From: Xanthomonas cassavae CFBP 4642
Lineage (GTDB): Bacteria > Pseudomonadota > Gammaproteobacteria > Xanthomonadales > Xanthomonadaceae
Length of the DNA stretch: 64,000 bases
Assembly: GCF_000454545.1 (NCBI RefSeq)
Contig: NZ_CM002139.1
Span: 784,388 to 848,387 of the forward strand
Direction of reading: 5' to 3'
The notes under the pieces are model-generated. The model was not told where the DNA came from. It made no database searches and was given only the letters and a program-made list of their open reading frames with translations. Below are positions 10,945 through 20,156 of the stretch, piece after piece (the stretch's first letter is position 1; each line of letters opens with the position of its first letter). Made by a program: the position numbers and the translations under genes.

Positions 10945-12465
10945 TTACTGCGCCAGTGCCAGGTCGTCGAGCATCGCGCGCAGGAAGCGCGCGGCTTCGC
11001 CGCCGGTGGCGGCGCGGTGGTCGAAGGTCAGCGACAGCGGCATCACCTTGTGGGTTTCCACGCCGCCCATCACCGGCACGAGCTGGTAGCGCGCGCGGCC
11101 GGCAGCAACGATCGCCACGCACGGCGGCACCACCACCGGCGTGGCATAGCGGCCAGCGAACATGCCGAAGTTGGACAGCGAGATGGTGTAGCCGCTGAGT
11201 TCGGAGGCGGCGATGCTGCGGGTTTCCACCTGCTGGCGCAGCCGGTTCACGCCTTCGCGGATGCCGTGCGCGTTGAGCATGTCGGCATTGCGCAGCGCCG
11301 GCACGAACAGGCCTTCTTCGGTATCCACCGCGATGCCGATATCGACCTGGTGGTGCAGGGTACGGCTGAGCGCGTCGCCGTCGAACCAGGCGTTGAGCGC
11401 AGGGACCGCCTGGCAGGCACGCACGATGGCGCGCACCAGGCGCACGGTGACGTCGTTGCCGGGCTGCCATGCATGCAGGTCGGCATCGTCGTTGAGCGTG
11501 GTGGGCACCACCTTGCTGTGCGCATCGGCCATCACGCGCGCCATGTTGCGGCGCACGCCCTTGAGCTGTTCGGGCTGGCCCTTGACGCTGGTGCCGGGCG
11601 ATTGGGTGCGCATCGGCTTGCCGCTGGCCGACAGCGGCGAGCGGGTAGAGCTGCCCTCATCCGCCCTGCGGGCCCCTTCTCCCGCAGGCGGGAGAAGGGG
11701 CGCCGTTGCCGGCCGATCTCTGCCGTCGGCAGCGGTCCCATTAGCGCTGCCACCTTCAGCGAACTGGCCACCTCGCCCGCCTGCGGGAGAGGTCGGCGCG
11801 CCCTGCGCGCCGGGTGAGGGCCGCGCGGTGCCTGCGGCTGCGGCCTGCTTTACGTCGGCCAGCGTCACCGTGCCGTCCGGGCCGGTGGCGCGCACCTGTG
11901 CCAGGTCCACGCGCAACTTGCGCGCAAGCGCACGTACCACCGGCATGGCGCGTACGCCGCCGACCGCGATCGCCTGTTCGCTCTGCACGGCGTTGGAGCT
12001 CTGCATGGCACCCACCACGGTGCCGGCGTCGTCGCGCTCGCTCGGTGCATCGGCGCCGGCATCCGCATCGGCGATCTCGCCGCCATTGTCGGACGCGACC
12101 ACGCGCTCGGTGGGGCCGGCCGCGCTCTGGCCGGTGCTGGGCGTATGCACTTGGGCCTGGGCGCCACCGTGGCCATGTCCGTGGCCGGTGTCCTGCCCGT
12201 CGGCACGCTGCGGCTGCGAGGCATCCAGCGCGAACTGCGCCAGCATGGAGCCGGTCACGATCACATCGCCGGCCGCACCGGCCAGCTTGACCACAGTGCC
12301 GGAGAACGGCGAGGGCACCTCGACCACCGCCTTGGCGGTTTCCATCGACACCAGCGGCTCGTCCAGGCGCACGCTGTCGCCTTCCTTGACGAACCATTCG
12401 ACGATGGTGGCGTCGGGCAGGCCTTCGCCCAGGTCGGGCAGGTGAAACGTCTTGCTTTCGCTCAT
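10945..12465 (-). CDS. bkdB: Branched-chain 2-oxoacid dehydrogenase E2 (dihydrolipoyl acyltransferase)
   Basis: The 506-residue E2 transfers acyl groups from the E1 decarboxylase to CoA and forms the core of the branched-chain 2-oxoacid complex. Domains in order are a lipoyl domain (1-80; lipoyl Lys45 in SMETAKAV), a long Gly/Ala/acid linker, the peripheral-subunit-binding domain (VVRALARKLRVDLAQV...DGTVTLADV, about 170-205), a second linker, and the acyltransferase domain with the DHRAATGG active site (His483). The second linker (about 213-272) is encoded by a pair of REP-like repeats. The ATG at 12465 overlaps the stop of the SH3 gene (ATGA), so the two are translationally coupled. It is last of four genes; no E3 gene is in the window. 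Confidence 0.94.
   Translation of the reverse strand: MSESKTFHLPDLGEGLPDATIVEWFVKEGDSVRLDEPLVSMETAKAVVEVPSPFSGTVVKLAGAAGDVIVTGSMLAQFALDASQPQRADGQDTGHGHGHGGAQAQVHTPSTGQSAAGPTERVVASDNGGEIADADAGADAPSERDDAGTVVGAMQSSNAVQSEQAIAVGGVRAMPVVRALARKLRVDLAQVRATGPDGTVTLADVKQAAAAGTARPSPGAQGAPTSPAGGRGGQFAEGGSANGTAADGRDRPATAPLLPPAGEGARRADEGSSTRSPLSASGKPMRTQSPGTSVKGQPEQLKGVRRNMARVMADAHSKVVPTTLNDDADLHAWQPGNDVTVRLVRAIVRACQAVPALNAWFDGDALSRTLHHQVDIGIAVDTEEGLFVPALRNADMLNAHGIREGVNRLRQQVETRSIAASELSGYTISLSNFGMFAGRYATPVVVPPCVAIVAAGRARYQLVPVMGGVETHKVMPLSLTFDHRAATGGEAARFLRAMLDDLALAQ
11654..11822. repeat. Inverted pair of REP-like elements inside the E2 coding sequence
   Basis: The left copy (11654-11700) reads CCCTCATCCGCCCTGCGGGC then a CTTCTCCCGCAGGCGGGAGAAG hairpin block; the right copy (about 11768-11822) is the same type of element in the opposite orientation. 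Related copies lie between genes at 22354-22695. Here both arms and the spacer are read through in frame and supply about 56 residues of the E2 linker. Sequence similarity and frame are seen directly; an insertion origin is inferred. Confidence 0.78.
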
Positions 12466-12845
12466 GGCAGATTCTCTTGCGCCGCCGGCAATGGCGGCAG
12501 GGTGTCTTCGAGGAGTTCCAGGTCGGCCGCCGGCAGCCAGCCCTGCGCGCCATCGGCACGCTCGGACCACCACCAGCCACCGTGTTCGTGATGCAGCAAT
12601 ACGTCCTCGCCTGCCTGGGCATCGAGTTCGCGTGCGTCGTAGTCGCGCAACGCTTCGGCCAGGCCATCCCCCAACGGGCGCAGCCAGGCCAGCGGGGCCC
12701 AGCCGGCACGGCCGCCGTCGGTGGTGACCCAGGCGAACGCGGGCCATTCTTCGTCGCGCACACCGACGCTGACCTGCTGGCCTGCCTGGAAGCGGACCGG
12801 GTTGGCGTAGGCGGCGCGGTGCTCGCACAGCAGACGGGCGCGCAT
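12462..12845 (-). CDS. SH3-domain protein in the BCKDH operon
   Basis: The 127-residue protein contains two SH3-like repeats: one around QVSVGVRDEEWPAFAWVTTDGGRAGWAPLAWL and one around DVLLHHEHGGWWWSERADGAQGWLPAADLELL, with the ALRDYDARELDAQAGE segment typical of SH3 beta strands. It is cytoplasmic with no signal peptide. The ATG at 12845 is two bases after the E1beta stop, and its own stop overlaps the E2 start, so it is wedged into the operon between E1 and E2. A role as a small accessory or scaffold protein of the dehydrogenase complex is an inference from position only. Confidence 0.8.
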   Translation of the reverse strand: MRARLLCEHRAAYANPVRFQAGQQVSVGVRDEEWPAFAWVTTDGGRAGWAPLAWLRPLGDGLAEALRDYDARELDAQAGEDVLLHHEHGGWWWSERADGAQGWLPAADLELLEDTLPPLPAAQENLP

Positions 12846-12846
12846 G

Positions 12847-13830
12847 TCAGCCGGCAGCCACCGCACGCCGCGCAGCGGTGACGATGCGCTCCACGCTGGG
12901 CAGGTACTTCATTTCCAGCCGGAACAGCGGGATATGCGTGTCATAGCCGGTGACGCGTTCGACCGGCGCCACCAGGTCGTACATCGACTGCTCGGCCAGG
13001 CGCGCGGCGATCTCCGCGCCGAAACCGGCGGTGCGCGGGGCTTCCTGCACGATCACGCAGCGGCCGGTCTTGGCCACCGATTCGGCAATGGTGTCGAAGT
13101 CCAGCGGGCGCAGCGTGGCCACGTCGATGACCTCGGCGCTGATGCCTTCGCCGGCGAGCTTGTCGGCCGCTTCCAGCGCTTCCTTGACCTGCGCGCCCCA
13201 GGTGACCAGGGTGACGTCGGTGCCGTCGCGCAGCACGAAGCACACGTCCAGCGGCAGCGCTTCGCCATCGTTGGCCACCACTTCCTTGTACTGGCGATAG
13301 ATGCGCTTGGGCTCCATGTAGATCACCGGATCCGGGTCGCGGACCGCGGCCAGCAGCAGGCCATAGGCGCGCTGCGGCGAGGACGGCAACACCACGCGCA
13401 AGCCGGGCACGTTGGTGAAGATGGCTTCGTTGGCTTCGCTGTGATGCTCTGGCGCGCGGATGCCGCCGCCCCACGGCACGCGCAACACCATCGGGCAATG
13501 CAGGCGGCCGCGGGTACGGTTGCGCAGGCGTGCGGCGTGGCAAATCAGATGATCGACCATGGGGTACACGAAGCCATCGAACTGCGCTTCGGCCACCGGC
13601 TTCATGCCCTGCGCGGCCAGGCCGACGCTCAGGCCGGCGATGGTGGTTTCGTCCAACGGGGTATCCAGCACGCGTTCGCGGCCGAAGCGCTGCTGCAGGC
13701 CGGCGGTGGCGCGGAACACGCCGCCATTGACGCCCACGTCTTCGCCCAGCACCAGCACCGCGGGGTCGTGTTCCAGCTCCCAGGCCAGCGCCTGGGTGAT
13801 GGCTTCGATCAGGGTGATGGGCGAACTCAT
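12847..13830 (-). CDS. bkdA2: Branched-chain 2-oxoacid dehydrogenase E1 beta subunit
   Basis: The 327-residue subunit pairs with E1alpha to decarboxylate branched-chain 2-oxoacids with thiamine diphosphate. Family landmarks are TLIEAITQALAWELEHDPAVLVLGEDVG at the N-terminus, DTPLDETTIAGLSVGLAAQG, and VIDVATLRPLDFDTIAESV in the transketolase C-terminal domain. The ATG at 13830 has GGAGAG at good spacing and starts at the family N-terminus; another ATG at 13917, also with a GGAGG, would add 29 residues and overlap the E1alpha stop by 8 bp, so the longer form is possible. Confidence 0.93.
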   Translation of the reverse strand: MSSPITLIEAITQALAWELEHDPAVLVLGEDVGVNGGVFRATAGLQQRFGRERVLDTPLDETTIAGLSVGLAAQGMKPVAEAQFDGFVYPMVDHLICHAARLRNRTRGRLHCPMVLRVPWGGGIRAPEHHSEANEAIFTNVPGLRVVLPSSPQRAYGLLLAAVRDPDPVIYMEPKRIYRQYKEVVANDGEALPLDVCFVLRDGTDVTLVTWGAQVKEALEAADKLAGEGISAEVIDVATLRPLDFDTIAESVAKTGRCVIVQEAPRTAGFGAEIAARLAEQSMYDLVAPVERVTGYDTHIPLFRLEMKYLPSVERIVTAARRAVAAG

Positions 13831-13909
13831 GGCGATCTCTCCGCGCCTGGCAGCAGCGTTGTAAGGGGCACTGGCGTGCTGCGACGTGTCGGCGGGCACA
13901 TGCTTGAGC

Positions 13910-14998
13910 TCATCCATGATGCGCCTCCATGGCCATCGCTTCGGCGCGCTGGGCCAGCAGTTCGGCCGGCGGATCGCCATAGAGGTAATCGAACATCGCT
14001 TCCACCGGCTGCACCGGGGTGTTCAGGTACGCATTGACCTCTTCGTCGATGCGCGCGCCGCATTCGGTTTTCCAGGCCTCTTCCTGCGCGTCGTCCCACA
14101 GGCCTTGCGCGGTGAGATAGCGGCGCAGGCGCAGCAGCGGTTCGCGGGTCCAGGCCTGCTTGACCTCGTCTTCGCCACGGTAGCGACGCGCGTCGTCGGC
14201 GGTGGTGTGGTCGGTAAGGCGGTAGGTCATGAACTCGATCACCGTACCGCCGTCGCCGGCCAGGGCGCGCTCGCGCGCCTGCCGCATCGCTTCGAGTACC
14301 GCGATGAGGTCGTTGCCATCCACCTGCAGGCAGTGCAGGCCACCGGCCAGGCCTTTCTGCGCCAGCGTCTGCGCGCCGGTCTGCGCCGCGCGCGGCACCG
14401 AGATGGCCCAGCCGTTGTTGATCACGCACAGGATCAGCGGCAGCTTGTAGGCGCCGGCCGAATTGAGCGCGGCATAGAAGTCGGTCTTGGAACTGCCGCC
14501 GTCGCCGCAGCAGGCCACCGCCACCTGCGGCTTGCCCATCAGCTTGAACGACAGCGCCGAGCCAGCCGCATGCAGGCACTGGGTGGAGATCGGCACGCAG
14601 ATCGGGAAGTCGATCGCCGCATCCGAGTTACGCGGGTAATCGCTGCCGCGTTCGTCGCCGCCCCAGTACAGCAGCACATCGCGCGGGCGCACGCCGCGTT
14701 CGAACATGGTGCCGTATTCGCGGTAGCTGGGCGCGAACACATCGCCGCTGCGCATCGACGCGCCGATGCCCACGTGGGTGGCTTCGTGACCCAGGCTGGC
14801 GGCGTAGGTGCCGAGCTTGCCGGTGCGCTGCAGCGCCACCGACTTGCTGTCGAAGGTGCGCACGAACAGCATGCGCTTGAACAGCGCCAGCAGGGTGTGC
14901 GGGTTGGCGGCGTCGGCCGGCAGGTCGTCGCGGACGAGGTTGCCGTCCGCGTCCATGTATTGCAGATAGTCGATCTGGAACTGCGCGGCTACGCTCAT
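13910..14998 (-). CDS. bkdA1: Branched-chain 2-oxoacid dehydrogenase E1 alpha subunit
   Basis: The 362-residue protein is the thiamine-diphosphate-binding E1 component. It has the ThDP motif CCGDGGSSKTDFYAALN through LPLILCVINNGWAIS, and the phosphorylation-loop-like MTYRLTDHTTADDARRYRGEDE region found in E1alpha. It is the first gene of the operon E1alpha-E1beta-SH3-E2. In this group of bacteria the complex supplies branched-chain acyl-CoA primers for iso/anteiso fatty acids as well as degrading Val, Leu and Ile (family knowledge). The ATG at 14998 (MSVAAQFQIDYLQYMD) has GAAGGTG upstream; an ATG ten codons earlier is a weaker alternative. Confidence 0.94.
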   Translation of the reverse strand: MSVAAQFQIDYLQYMDADGNLVRDDLPADAANPHTLLALFKRMLFVRTFDSKSVALQRTGKLGTYAASLGHEATHVGIGASMRSGDVFAPSYREYGTMFERGVRPRDVLLYWGGDERGSDYPRNSDAAIDFPICVPISTQCLHAAGSALSFKLMGKPQVAVACCGDGGSSKTDFYAALNSAGAYKLPLILCVINNGWAISVPRAAQTGAQTLAQKGLAGGLHCLQVDGNDLIAVLEAMRQARERALAGDGGTVIEFMTYRLTDHTTADDARRYRGEDEVKQAWTREPLLRLRRYLTAQGLWDDAQEEAWKTECGARIDEEVNAYLNTPVQPVEAMFDYLYGDPPAELLAQRAEAMAMEAHHG

Positions 14999-15107
14999 TG
15001 CGGCGACACCTTCATCAAGAAGTTTCAAATGATAAGAGTTGCCATGTTAAGGACGGCGGAGCAAAACGCTGTCCTGCACCGCAGCACACAAGGATGCTGG
15101 CTTGCAC

Positions 15108-15139
15108 AAAAAAAGGGCGCGGACCAGGCCGCGCCCTTT
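15108..15139 (-). terminator. Rho-independent terminator after the nuclease-like gene
   Basis: On the minus strand an 8-bp GC stem (GGGCGCGG/CCGCGCCC) with a 6-base loop is followed by seven T residues. It lies 36 bp downstream of the stop of the gene at 15175-18753 and upstream of the E1alpha operon, which is also on the minus strand, so it separates the two units. Confidence 0.85.
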
Positions 15140-15174
15140 GTCGCAGTAAGAAACTGCGATGTGGTGCAGTGCGA

Positions 15175-18100
15175 TCAGCGGCGGCCGGCGCCTCCACCGA
15201 TCGGGGTGACGATCAGCGCCGAATTGTTGGCCGGGCTCGCGTCCGGCGATGCGGACGTGGCACTGGCCTGCACGCGGACCGCGCCTTCGGCCGGGGTGGG
15301 CCGGGTTGCAACGGTCAGCTGGAACACCGCCTGCGTGCCCGGCTGCATCATCGCCGCACTGCAGACGAAGCGGGCGTTACGCAGCGATTGCAGCTGCTTG
15401 TCGCAGCGCCAGCCGCGCGGCGGAACCAGCAGCGACAGTGCAGACACGGTATTGCCTTCGATCACCACGCCGGGGCGCTGTGCCGGGGCGGCGCCGATGT
15501 TGTCCAGCAGCACCCGGTAGCTGGCGTTGAAGGCGGTGGTCGGCAGGCTGGCCGGGCCATCGAGCCGTACTGCCAGGTCACTGCGCGGTTGCGCCAGCAC
15601 GGCCACGCTGGCTGTGTCGGTGTTGTTGTCTGCCCGCGGATCGGGGGTCTGTGAAGCCACCGACGCTGCCAGCAGCAACGCGCGACCGGCCAGCGCGGCG
15701 CCGGCCTCCACCTGCACGTCAAAACGCTGCACATTGCCAGGTGCCAGCGACGCGATGGTGCAGGTAACCACGGTCTGCGCAGCGATCTGCGGCGGTTGGC
15801 ACGCCCAACCGGGTGCAGCGCTGACGCGCGGGCTGACCGCGGCATCAAATGCCAACGCCACTGCGGCAAACGCGGCGCTCTCCGGCCCGCGATTGTCCAC
15901 ATCCACGGTGTAGTCGATGCGCTCGCCTTCGGTGACCTGCGCACGTGCGGCAGTGACTGCCACACCCAGATCCGCGTTGACCTGCTTGCGCATGCGCAAC
16001 AGCACCACGGTGGGATCGTGGTCGGACAAGCGCGTCGGTGTATTGGCATCGTTGCGCGCGGTACCGGGGAAGTCGGCATTGATGCGGGCGTGGCCCACCA
16101 ACAACGAGGCGATCTGCGGCGTGCGCATCAGCGCATCGCTGGCCAGGACGTGATCCAGCGACTGCACGTTGCCGTCGAACGCGTACGAGTAGCTCTGATC
16201 GGGCGTGTTGAACCAGGTCAGATCGGTGTAATCCGGGTTGACCAGATCGGCACCATCGCCGCCCACCACGGTCTGCGCATCCGGCGCCGGTTTGCCGGTG
16301 ACGGTGCCCATCGCGTCCACATAGCCGTCGTTGAACTCGAAGGCGTTGAAGTCGCCCATCACCAGCGCTTTTTCGTCAGGGTTCACTTGCTGACGCGTCT
16401 GCAGCAGGCGCGCCAGATACTCGGCCTGGGCCTGGCGCTTGGCGCGGATGCGGGTACCGGCCGCATCGTCGGTCTCGGCGCCGTTGAGCGAGCGCTGATG
16501 CACCACGATGGCGGTCAGCGGCAGCACGCGGCCGTCGGCCTGGTGCACGTCGGCAGTGAGCACCAGCGGCGGGCGGTCGTTGAGCAGGCTTACCGCGCCG
16601 GCCGGCTCGGTCCAGGTGGTGGTCTTGCCTTCCTGCGCAATGGAAAGCACTTCTACGCGCGGCACGCCACCGGCAACCTCGGCGGTCTTGACCAGGAAGC
16701 CGACGTCGATACCGCCAACGTCATTGCCTTCCTGCAGATACGCCACGTACTTGGGATCCTGCTGGCCGGCGGCCACCGCGTCGGCATTGACGCGCGCGGC
16801 CAGGGTCTGCAGCACGCTGATGTTTTCCACCTCCACCGTGCCCAGGATGTCGGGCGTGTGCAGGTAGTTGCGGATCGCCAGCGAGGCCTTGTTGAGACGT
16901 GCCTGGAACGCGGCCGGGGTGAGTACCGGCTCGCCGATGGCCGGGTCGTTCTGGTCGTCGAAGAACCGTTCCATGTTGTAGGTGGCCACGGCCACGTCGT
17001 CGGCCTGCGGCAGCGGTGCCGGGCGCGGTTGGTCGGCACCGTTGCAGCTCACCTGCGGGGTGCGTTCCGGGTACAGCGTGTAGCGACGGAAGCTGTAGTC
17101 CAGCGGGCCGACGACATTGAGCACCTGGCAGCCGGAGGCAAGATCCAGTCGCTCGGCGCCGACGCCGGCACTGCCGACCGCGATGACTTCCGGGTTGGTG
17201 TTCCAGCGCGGCACGCCGGCAGGCGAGCCGGCCGGAAGCGGGTCGGGCAACTGCACGCCCGGCTCGCGAAAGGCACGCGGCACGCCGGTGACCACGGCAT
17301 GGAACACGCCATTGCTGGTCGCGGTGGCGTTGGTTTCGTTGACGCTGCCGCCGGTGGGCGCATTGACGGTGAGGCTGGCGGCAGCCACACGCATGCCTTC
17401 CAGCGCTTCGAGCTGATCAAAGGCGCCGTTCGGGTTGGGGAAGTTCGCGCTCAATGCGACCGGCATCGGCAACGGATTGCCGGTGGAATCCAGCAGCACG
17501 GTCAGGCTGCCGCCGATCTCGGTCAGCGGCGGCTGGGTCGGGTCGGCGGTAGGCACGTATTCGATCACCGTGCCCTGCACGCGCACCCGGTTGCCGATGG
17601 CGGCCGCGTCCGGCGGTGCGCTGCCGGTGTAGACGTAGACGCCTTCGGAGGTGGACGGGTCGGCGTCGGCTTCGCTGTCGGGCGCTTGCAGGAAGAAACC
17701 GGCGCTGCGGCGAGCGGTCACGATGCCCGACGTGGCGACCACCTGGCCCTCCAGCGGCGAGCGGGCGCCCTTGCCCTGGATGGCATGGATCGGCAGCAGG
17801 GTGAAGTCGTCGTTGAGGATGGTGCCGGTGGCGCTCAGCGTGGCCGGCAAGGCGCCGGTGAGGCCGCTGATCTGCAGCCGGAAGCTTTCATCCGGCTCCG
17901 GCGTGGTGTCGCCCAGTACATCGACGGAAATGGTGGCGCTGCGTTCCCCGGCGGCGATGCGCAGGGTGGTGGCAGGCAGGGCGATGTAGTCGCTGCCGGC
18001 CGTGGCGGTGCCATCGACGGTGGCGGCGGTGAAGCTCACCCCACCCGCATCCGCCGGCTGGCTCAGGCTCAGCGTGAACACGACGCTGCGGCGGCCGCTG

Positions 18101-18753
18101 TTGCCTTCGGCCTGGCTGACATCGGCCAGCGTGGCGATCGGCTGGCGGCCGCCGCTGCACAGGCGCGCGGCGCTGGCGCTAGTGCGCGGGGCCGGTGCGC
18201 CGGTGGCGAAATCGGCCGCGTTGTTGTCGGTATCGGTGCAGCCATCGCCTGCACGCAGTACCGCCAACGTGTTGCTCGGAGCGGGGGTGGGCGCATTGCC
18301 TTCGGCGCAGCTGGCATTGCTGCCGTAGCCGACCAGATCGGCGTTGCCGGTGGGGCAGGTGCCGCTCAGGGCCGCCGCCGCCGTGCTCAATGCCACCTTG
18401 CCGGCGGTGCCGCTCATGGCCAGCGTTCCGGTGGCGTCGGGTGTGGGCAGCGCTACGCTGCCGCCGCTGCCATCGGCCTGCTTGACCAGGTAATAGCCGC
18501 CGGCCGGCACGCTGCCTGTTAGTGGCGTGACCTGCCAGCTGCTACCGGCGGCCGAGGCGTACTGTACCGACCAGCCGTCCAGGCTGACCGTGGTACTGCC
18601 GATATTGTGCAGCTCGATGAAATCGCTGCGGAGGGTGGCGCCGCTATTGCCGCCACCACCATAGACCTGGCTGATGACGACCTGCGCATCGGCGTGGCCG
18701 GCAACTGCCAGCGCACAGCAAAGTAAGGCTGCACGACGCTGCAACACATGCAT
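15175..18753 (-). CDS. ExeM/NucH-like extracellular nuclease, multidomain
   Basis: The 1192-residue exported protein starts with a signal peptide (MHVLQRRAALLCCALAVAGHADA). A lamin-tail domain follows (VVISQVYGGGGNSGATLRSDFIELHN, about 25-150), then a Calx-beta-like region (about 200-300), an OB-type segment, and an endonuclease/exonuclease/phosphatase domain (VATYNMERFF near 590; ALVMGDFNAF; RLSDHDPTVVLL). Two DUF11-type repeats end the protein (GERIDYTVDVDNRGPESAAF). This order is that of ExeM/NucH extracellular DNases, which cut DNA outside the cell, for nutrient use or biofilm control. An AGGGGA site precedes the ATG at 18753. No membrane anchor or sorting motif was seen. Confidence 0.88.
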   Translation of the reverse strand: MHVLQRRAALLCCALAVAGHADAQVVISQVYGGGGNSGATLRSDFIELHNIGSTTVSLDGWSVQYASAAGSSWQVTPLTGSVPAGGYYLVKQADGSGGSVALPTPDATGTLAMSGTAGKVALSTAAAALSGTCPTGNADLVGYGSNASCAEGNAPTPAPSNTLAVLRAGDGCTDTDNNAADFATGAPAPRTSASAARLCSGGRQPIATLADVSQAEGNSGRRSVVFTLSLSQPADAGGVSFTAATVDGTATAGSDYIALPATTLRIAAGERSATISVDVLGDTTPEPDESFRLQISGLTGALPATLSATGTILNDDFTLLPIHAIQGKGARSPLEGQVVATSGIVTARRSAGFFLQAPDSEADADPSTSEGVYVYTGSAPPDAAAIGNRVRVQGTVIEYVPTADPTQPPLTEIGGSLTVLLDSTGNPLPMPVALSANFPNPNGAFDQLEALEGMRVAAASLTVNAPTGGSVNETNATATSNGVFHAVVTGVPRAFREPGVQLPDPLPAGSPAGVPRWNTNPEVIAVGSAGVGAERLDLASGCQVLNVVGPLDYSFRRYTLYPERTPQVSCNGADQPRPAPLPQADDVAVATYNMERFFDDQNDPAIGEPVLTPAAFQARLNKASLAIRNYLHTPDILGTVEVENISVLQTLAARVNADAVAAGQQDPKYVAYLQEGNDVGGIDVGFLVKTAEVAGGVPRVEVLSIAQEGKTTTWTEPAGAVSLLNDRPPLVLTADVHQADGRVLPLTAIVVHQRSLNGAETDDAAGTRIRAKRQAQAEYLARLLQTRQQVNPDEKALVMGDFNAFEFNDGYVDAMGTVTGKPAPDAQTVVGGDGADLVNPDYTDLTWFNTPDQSYSYAFDGNVQSLDHVLASDALMRTPQIASLLVGHARINADFPGTARNDANTPTRLSDHDPTVVLLRMRKQVNADLGVAVTAARAQVTEGERIDYTVDVDNRGPESAAFAAVALAFDAAVSPRVSAAPGWACQPPQIAAQTVVTCTIASLAPGNVQRFDVQVEAGAALAGRALLLAASVASQTPDPRADNNTDTASVAVLAQPRSDLAVRLDGPASLPTTAFNASYRVLLDNIGAAPAQRPGVVIEGNTVSALSLLVPPRGWRCDKQLQSLRNARFVCSAAMMQPGTQAVFQLTVATRPTPAEGAVRVQASATSASPDASPANNSALIVTPIGGGAGRR

Positions 18754-19091
18754 GAGATGAGAGTCCCCTGATTCATGAGACGTGAAGCGCTCCCCTGGTC
18801 CGGCCACGTCCCTGGCCGGCAGCGCCGTTGGATTCTGCATGAATTTGCAGACCTTGGTTGACGATACGGTGACAGCGGCGCAGTGGCTGAGCCCGCGCCG
18901 GCGGCACGCCAGGTGGTTCAGGGGCGAAAGAGTCGGCCGGCAGCCCATGGCCCGGGTGCGGCAGCCGAATCGCCCTCCGCCCTCCGCCAATCCCGATTCC
19001 CGATTCCCGATTCCCGATTCCCGATTCCGCAGCGGCTGCCAAGCCGTCGCCAGCGCGCTACCCTGCGTGGCTCGATCTTCAGCGCGATGCC
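18754..19091. other. 338-bp divergent promoter region
   Basis: This gap separates the divergent nuclease-like gene and kynA and must hold both promoters. It also contains the CGATTCC tandem repeat listed separately. No RNA gene was recognised. Confidence 0.55.
18994..19028. repeat. Heptamer tandem repeat (CGATTCC x5)
   Basis: Five head-to-tail copies of CGATTCC start at 18994, 19001, 19008, 19015 and 19022. Related but shorter or degenerate runs occur after hpd (24440-24467) and after the lipid kinase gene (60479-60493), always in intergenic DNA. The copy number could vary by slippage. The array ends 63 bp before the kynA start, so it may lie in or near that promoter. Confidence 0.85.
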
Positions 19092-19988
19092 ATGCCCGTC
19101 GACAAGAATCTGCGTGACCTGGAACCCGGCATCCACACCGATCTGCAGGGGCGGCTGACCTACGGCGGCTATCTGCGGCTGGACCAGTTGCTGTCGGCGC
19201 AGCAGCCCCTGTCCGAGCCGGCGCATCACGACGAGATGCTGTTCATCATCCAGCACCAGACCTCCGAGCTGTGGCTGAAGCTGCTGGCGCACGAGCTGCG
19301 CGCGGCCATCGTGCATCTGCAGCGCGACGAAGTCTGGCAGTGCCGCAAGGTGCTGGCGCGCAGCAAGCAGGTGCTGCGCCAGCTCACCGAACAGTGGTCG
19401 GTGCTGGAAACGCTCACCCCCAGCGAGTACATGGGCTTCCGCGACGTGCTCGGGCCTTCGTCCGGCTTCCAGTCGCTGCAATACCGCTATATCGAGTTCC
19501 TGCTCGGCAACAAGAACCCGCAGATGCTGCAGGTGTTCGCCTACGACCCGCAGGGGCAGGCGCGGCTGCGCGAGGTGCTGGAAGCGCCCAGCCTGTACGA
19601 GGAATTCCTGCGCTACCTGGCGCGCTTCGGGCATGCAATTCCGCAGCACTACCAGACGCGCGACTGGACCGCCGCGCATGTGGCCGACGACAGCTTGCGG
19701 CCGGTGTTCGAACGCATCTACGAAAACACCGACCGCTACTGGCGCGAGTATTCGCTGTGCGAGGACCTGGTGGATGTGGAAACCCAGTTCCAGCTCTGGC
19801 GCTTCCGCCACATGCGCACGGTGATGCGGGTGATCGGCTTCAAGCGCGGCACCGGCGGCTCCAGCGGCGTGGGCTTCCTGCAGCAGGCACTGGCACTGAC
19901 ATTCTTCCCGGAACTGTTCGACGTGCGCACTTCTGTAGGCGTGGAAAATCGTCCATCGCAGGCCAATGCGGATGCCGGGAAGGGCTGA
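19092..19988 (+). CDS. kynA: Tryptophan 2,3-dioxygenase
   Basis: This 298-residue haem enzyme opens the indole ring of L-Trp to N-formylkynurenine, the first step of the kynurenine route. The protein has the numbering of the structurally studied Xanthomonas enzyme: Phe51 and His55 in [16 protein letters not shown], Tyr113/Arg117 in [11 protein letters not shown], and the haem-ligand His in [11 protein letters not shown] (about 240), followed by [11 protein letters not shown]. It is tetrameric and cytoplasmic in the family. Its length matches the family. It is followed by a peptide transporter gene 168 bp downstream, which may supply tryptophan-containing peptides (inference). Confidence 0.97.
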   Translation: MPVDKNLRDLEPGIHTDLQGRLTYGGYLRLDQLLSAQQPLSEPAHHDEMLFIIQHQTSELWLKLLAHELRAAIVHLQRDEVWQCRKVLARSKQVLRQLTEQWSVLETLTPSEYMGFRDVLGPSSGFQSLQYRYIEFLLGNKNPQMLQVFAYDPQGQARLREVLEAPSLYEEFLRYLARFGHAIPQHYQTRDWTAAHVADDSLRPVFERIYENTDRYWREYSLCEDLVDVETQFQLWRFRHMRTVMRVIGFKRGTGGSSGVGFLQQALALTFFPELFDVRTSVGVENRPSQANADAGKG

Positions 19989-20156
19989 GAATGTCCCGAC
20001 GGAGAAGGAAGCGGTGCAGAGGTTCTTCCCGTCTACCGTCATCAGGTCGGCGACTCCGGCGAATTTGACGCGTCCATGACGTCTAAGTGATCCTCGCGCG
20101 TCGCCCCGGGGTTCGCCCTGGTGCCCCAGCCATTACTGAATACGCAAGGGACCCCT

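Noticed and set aside
10945..12828. Longer E2 protein starting upstream of 12465
   Set aside because: The extra 121 codons overlap the SH3 gene out of frame; the lipoyl domain starts at the ATG at 12465, which also has the coupling overlap.
15796..18522. Long plus-strand open frame over the nuclease-like gene
   Set aside because: It is antisense to a gene with a clear signal peptide and conserved domains. Its translation is His/Gly/Arg-rich with no recognisable family, as expected for an antisense frame in GC-rich DNA.
18994..19028. Possible CRISPR array
   Set aside because: The units are 7 bp with no spacers and no cas genes are present; it is a simple tandem repeat.
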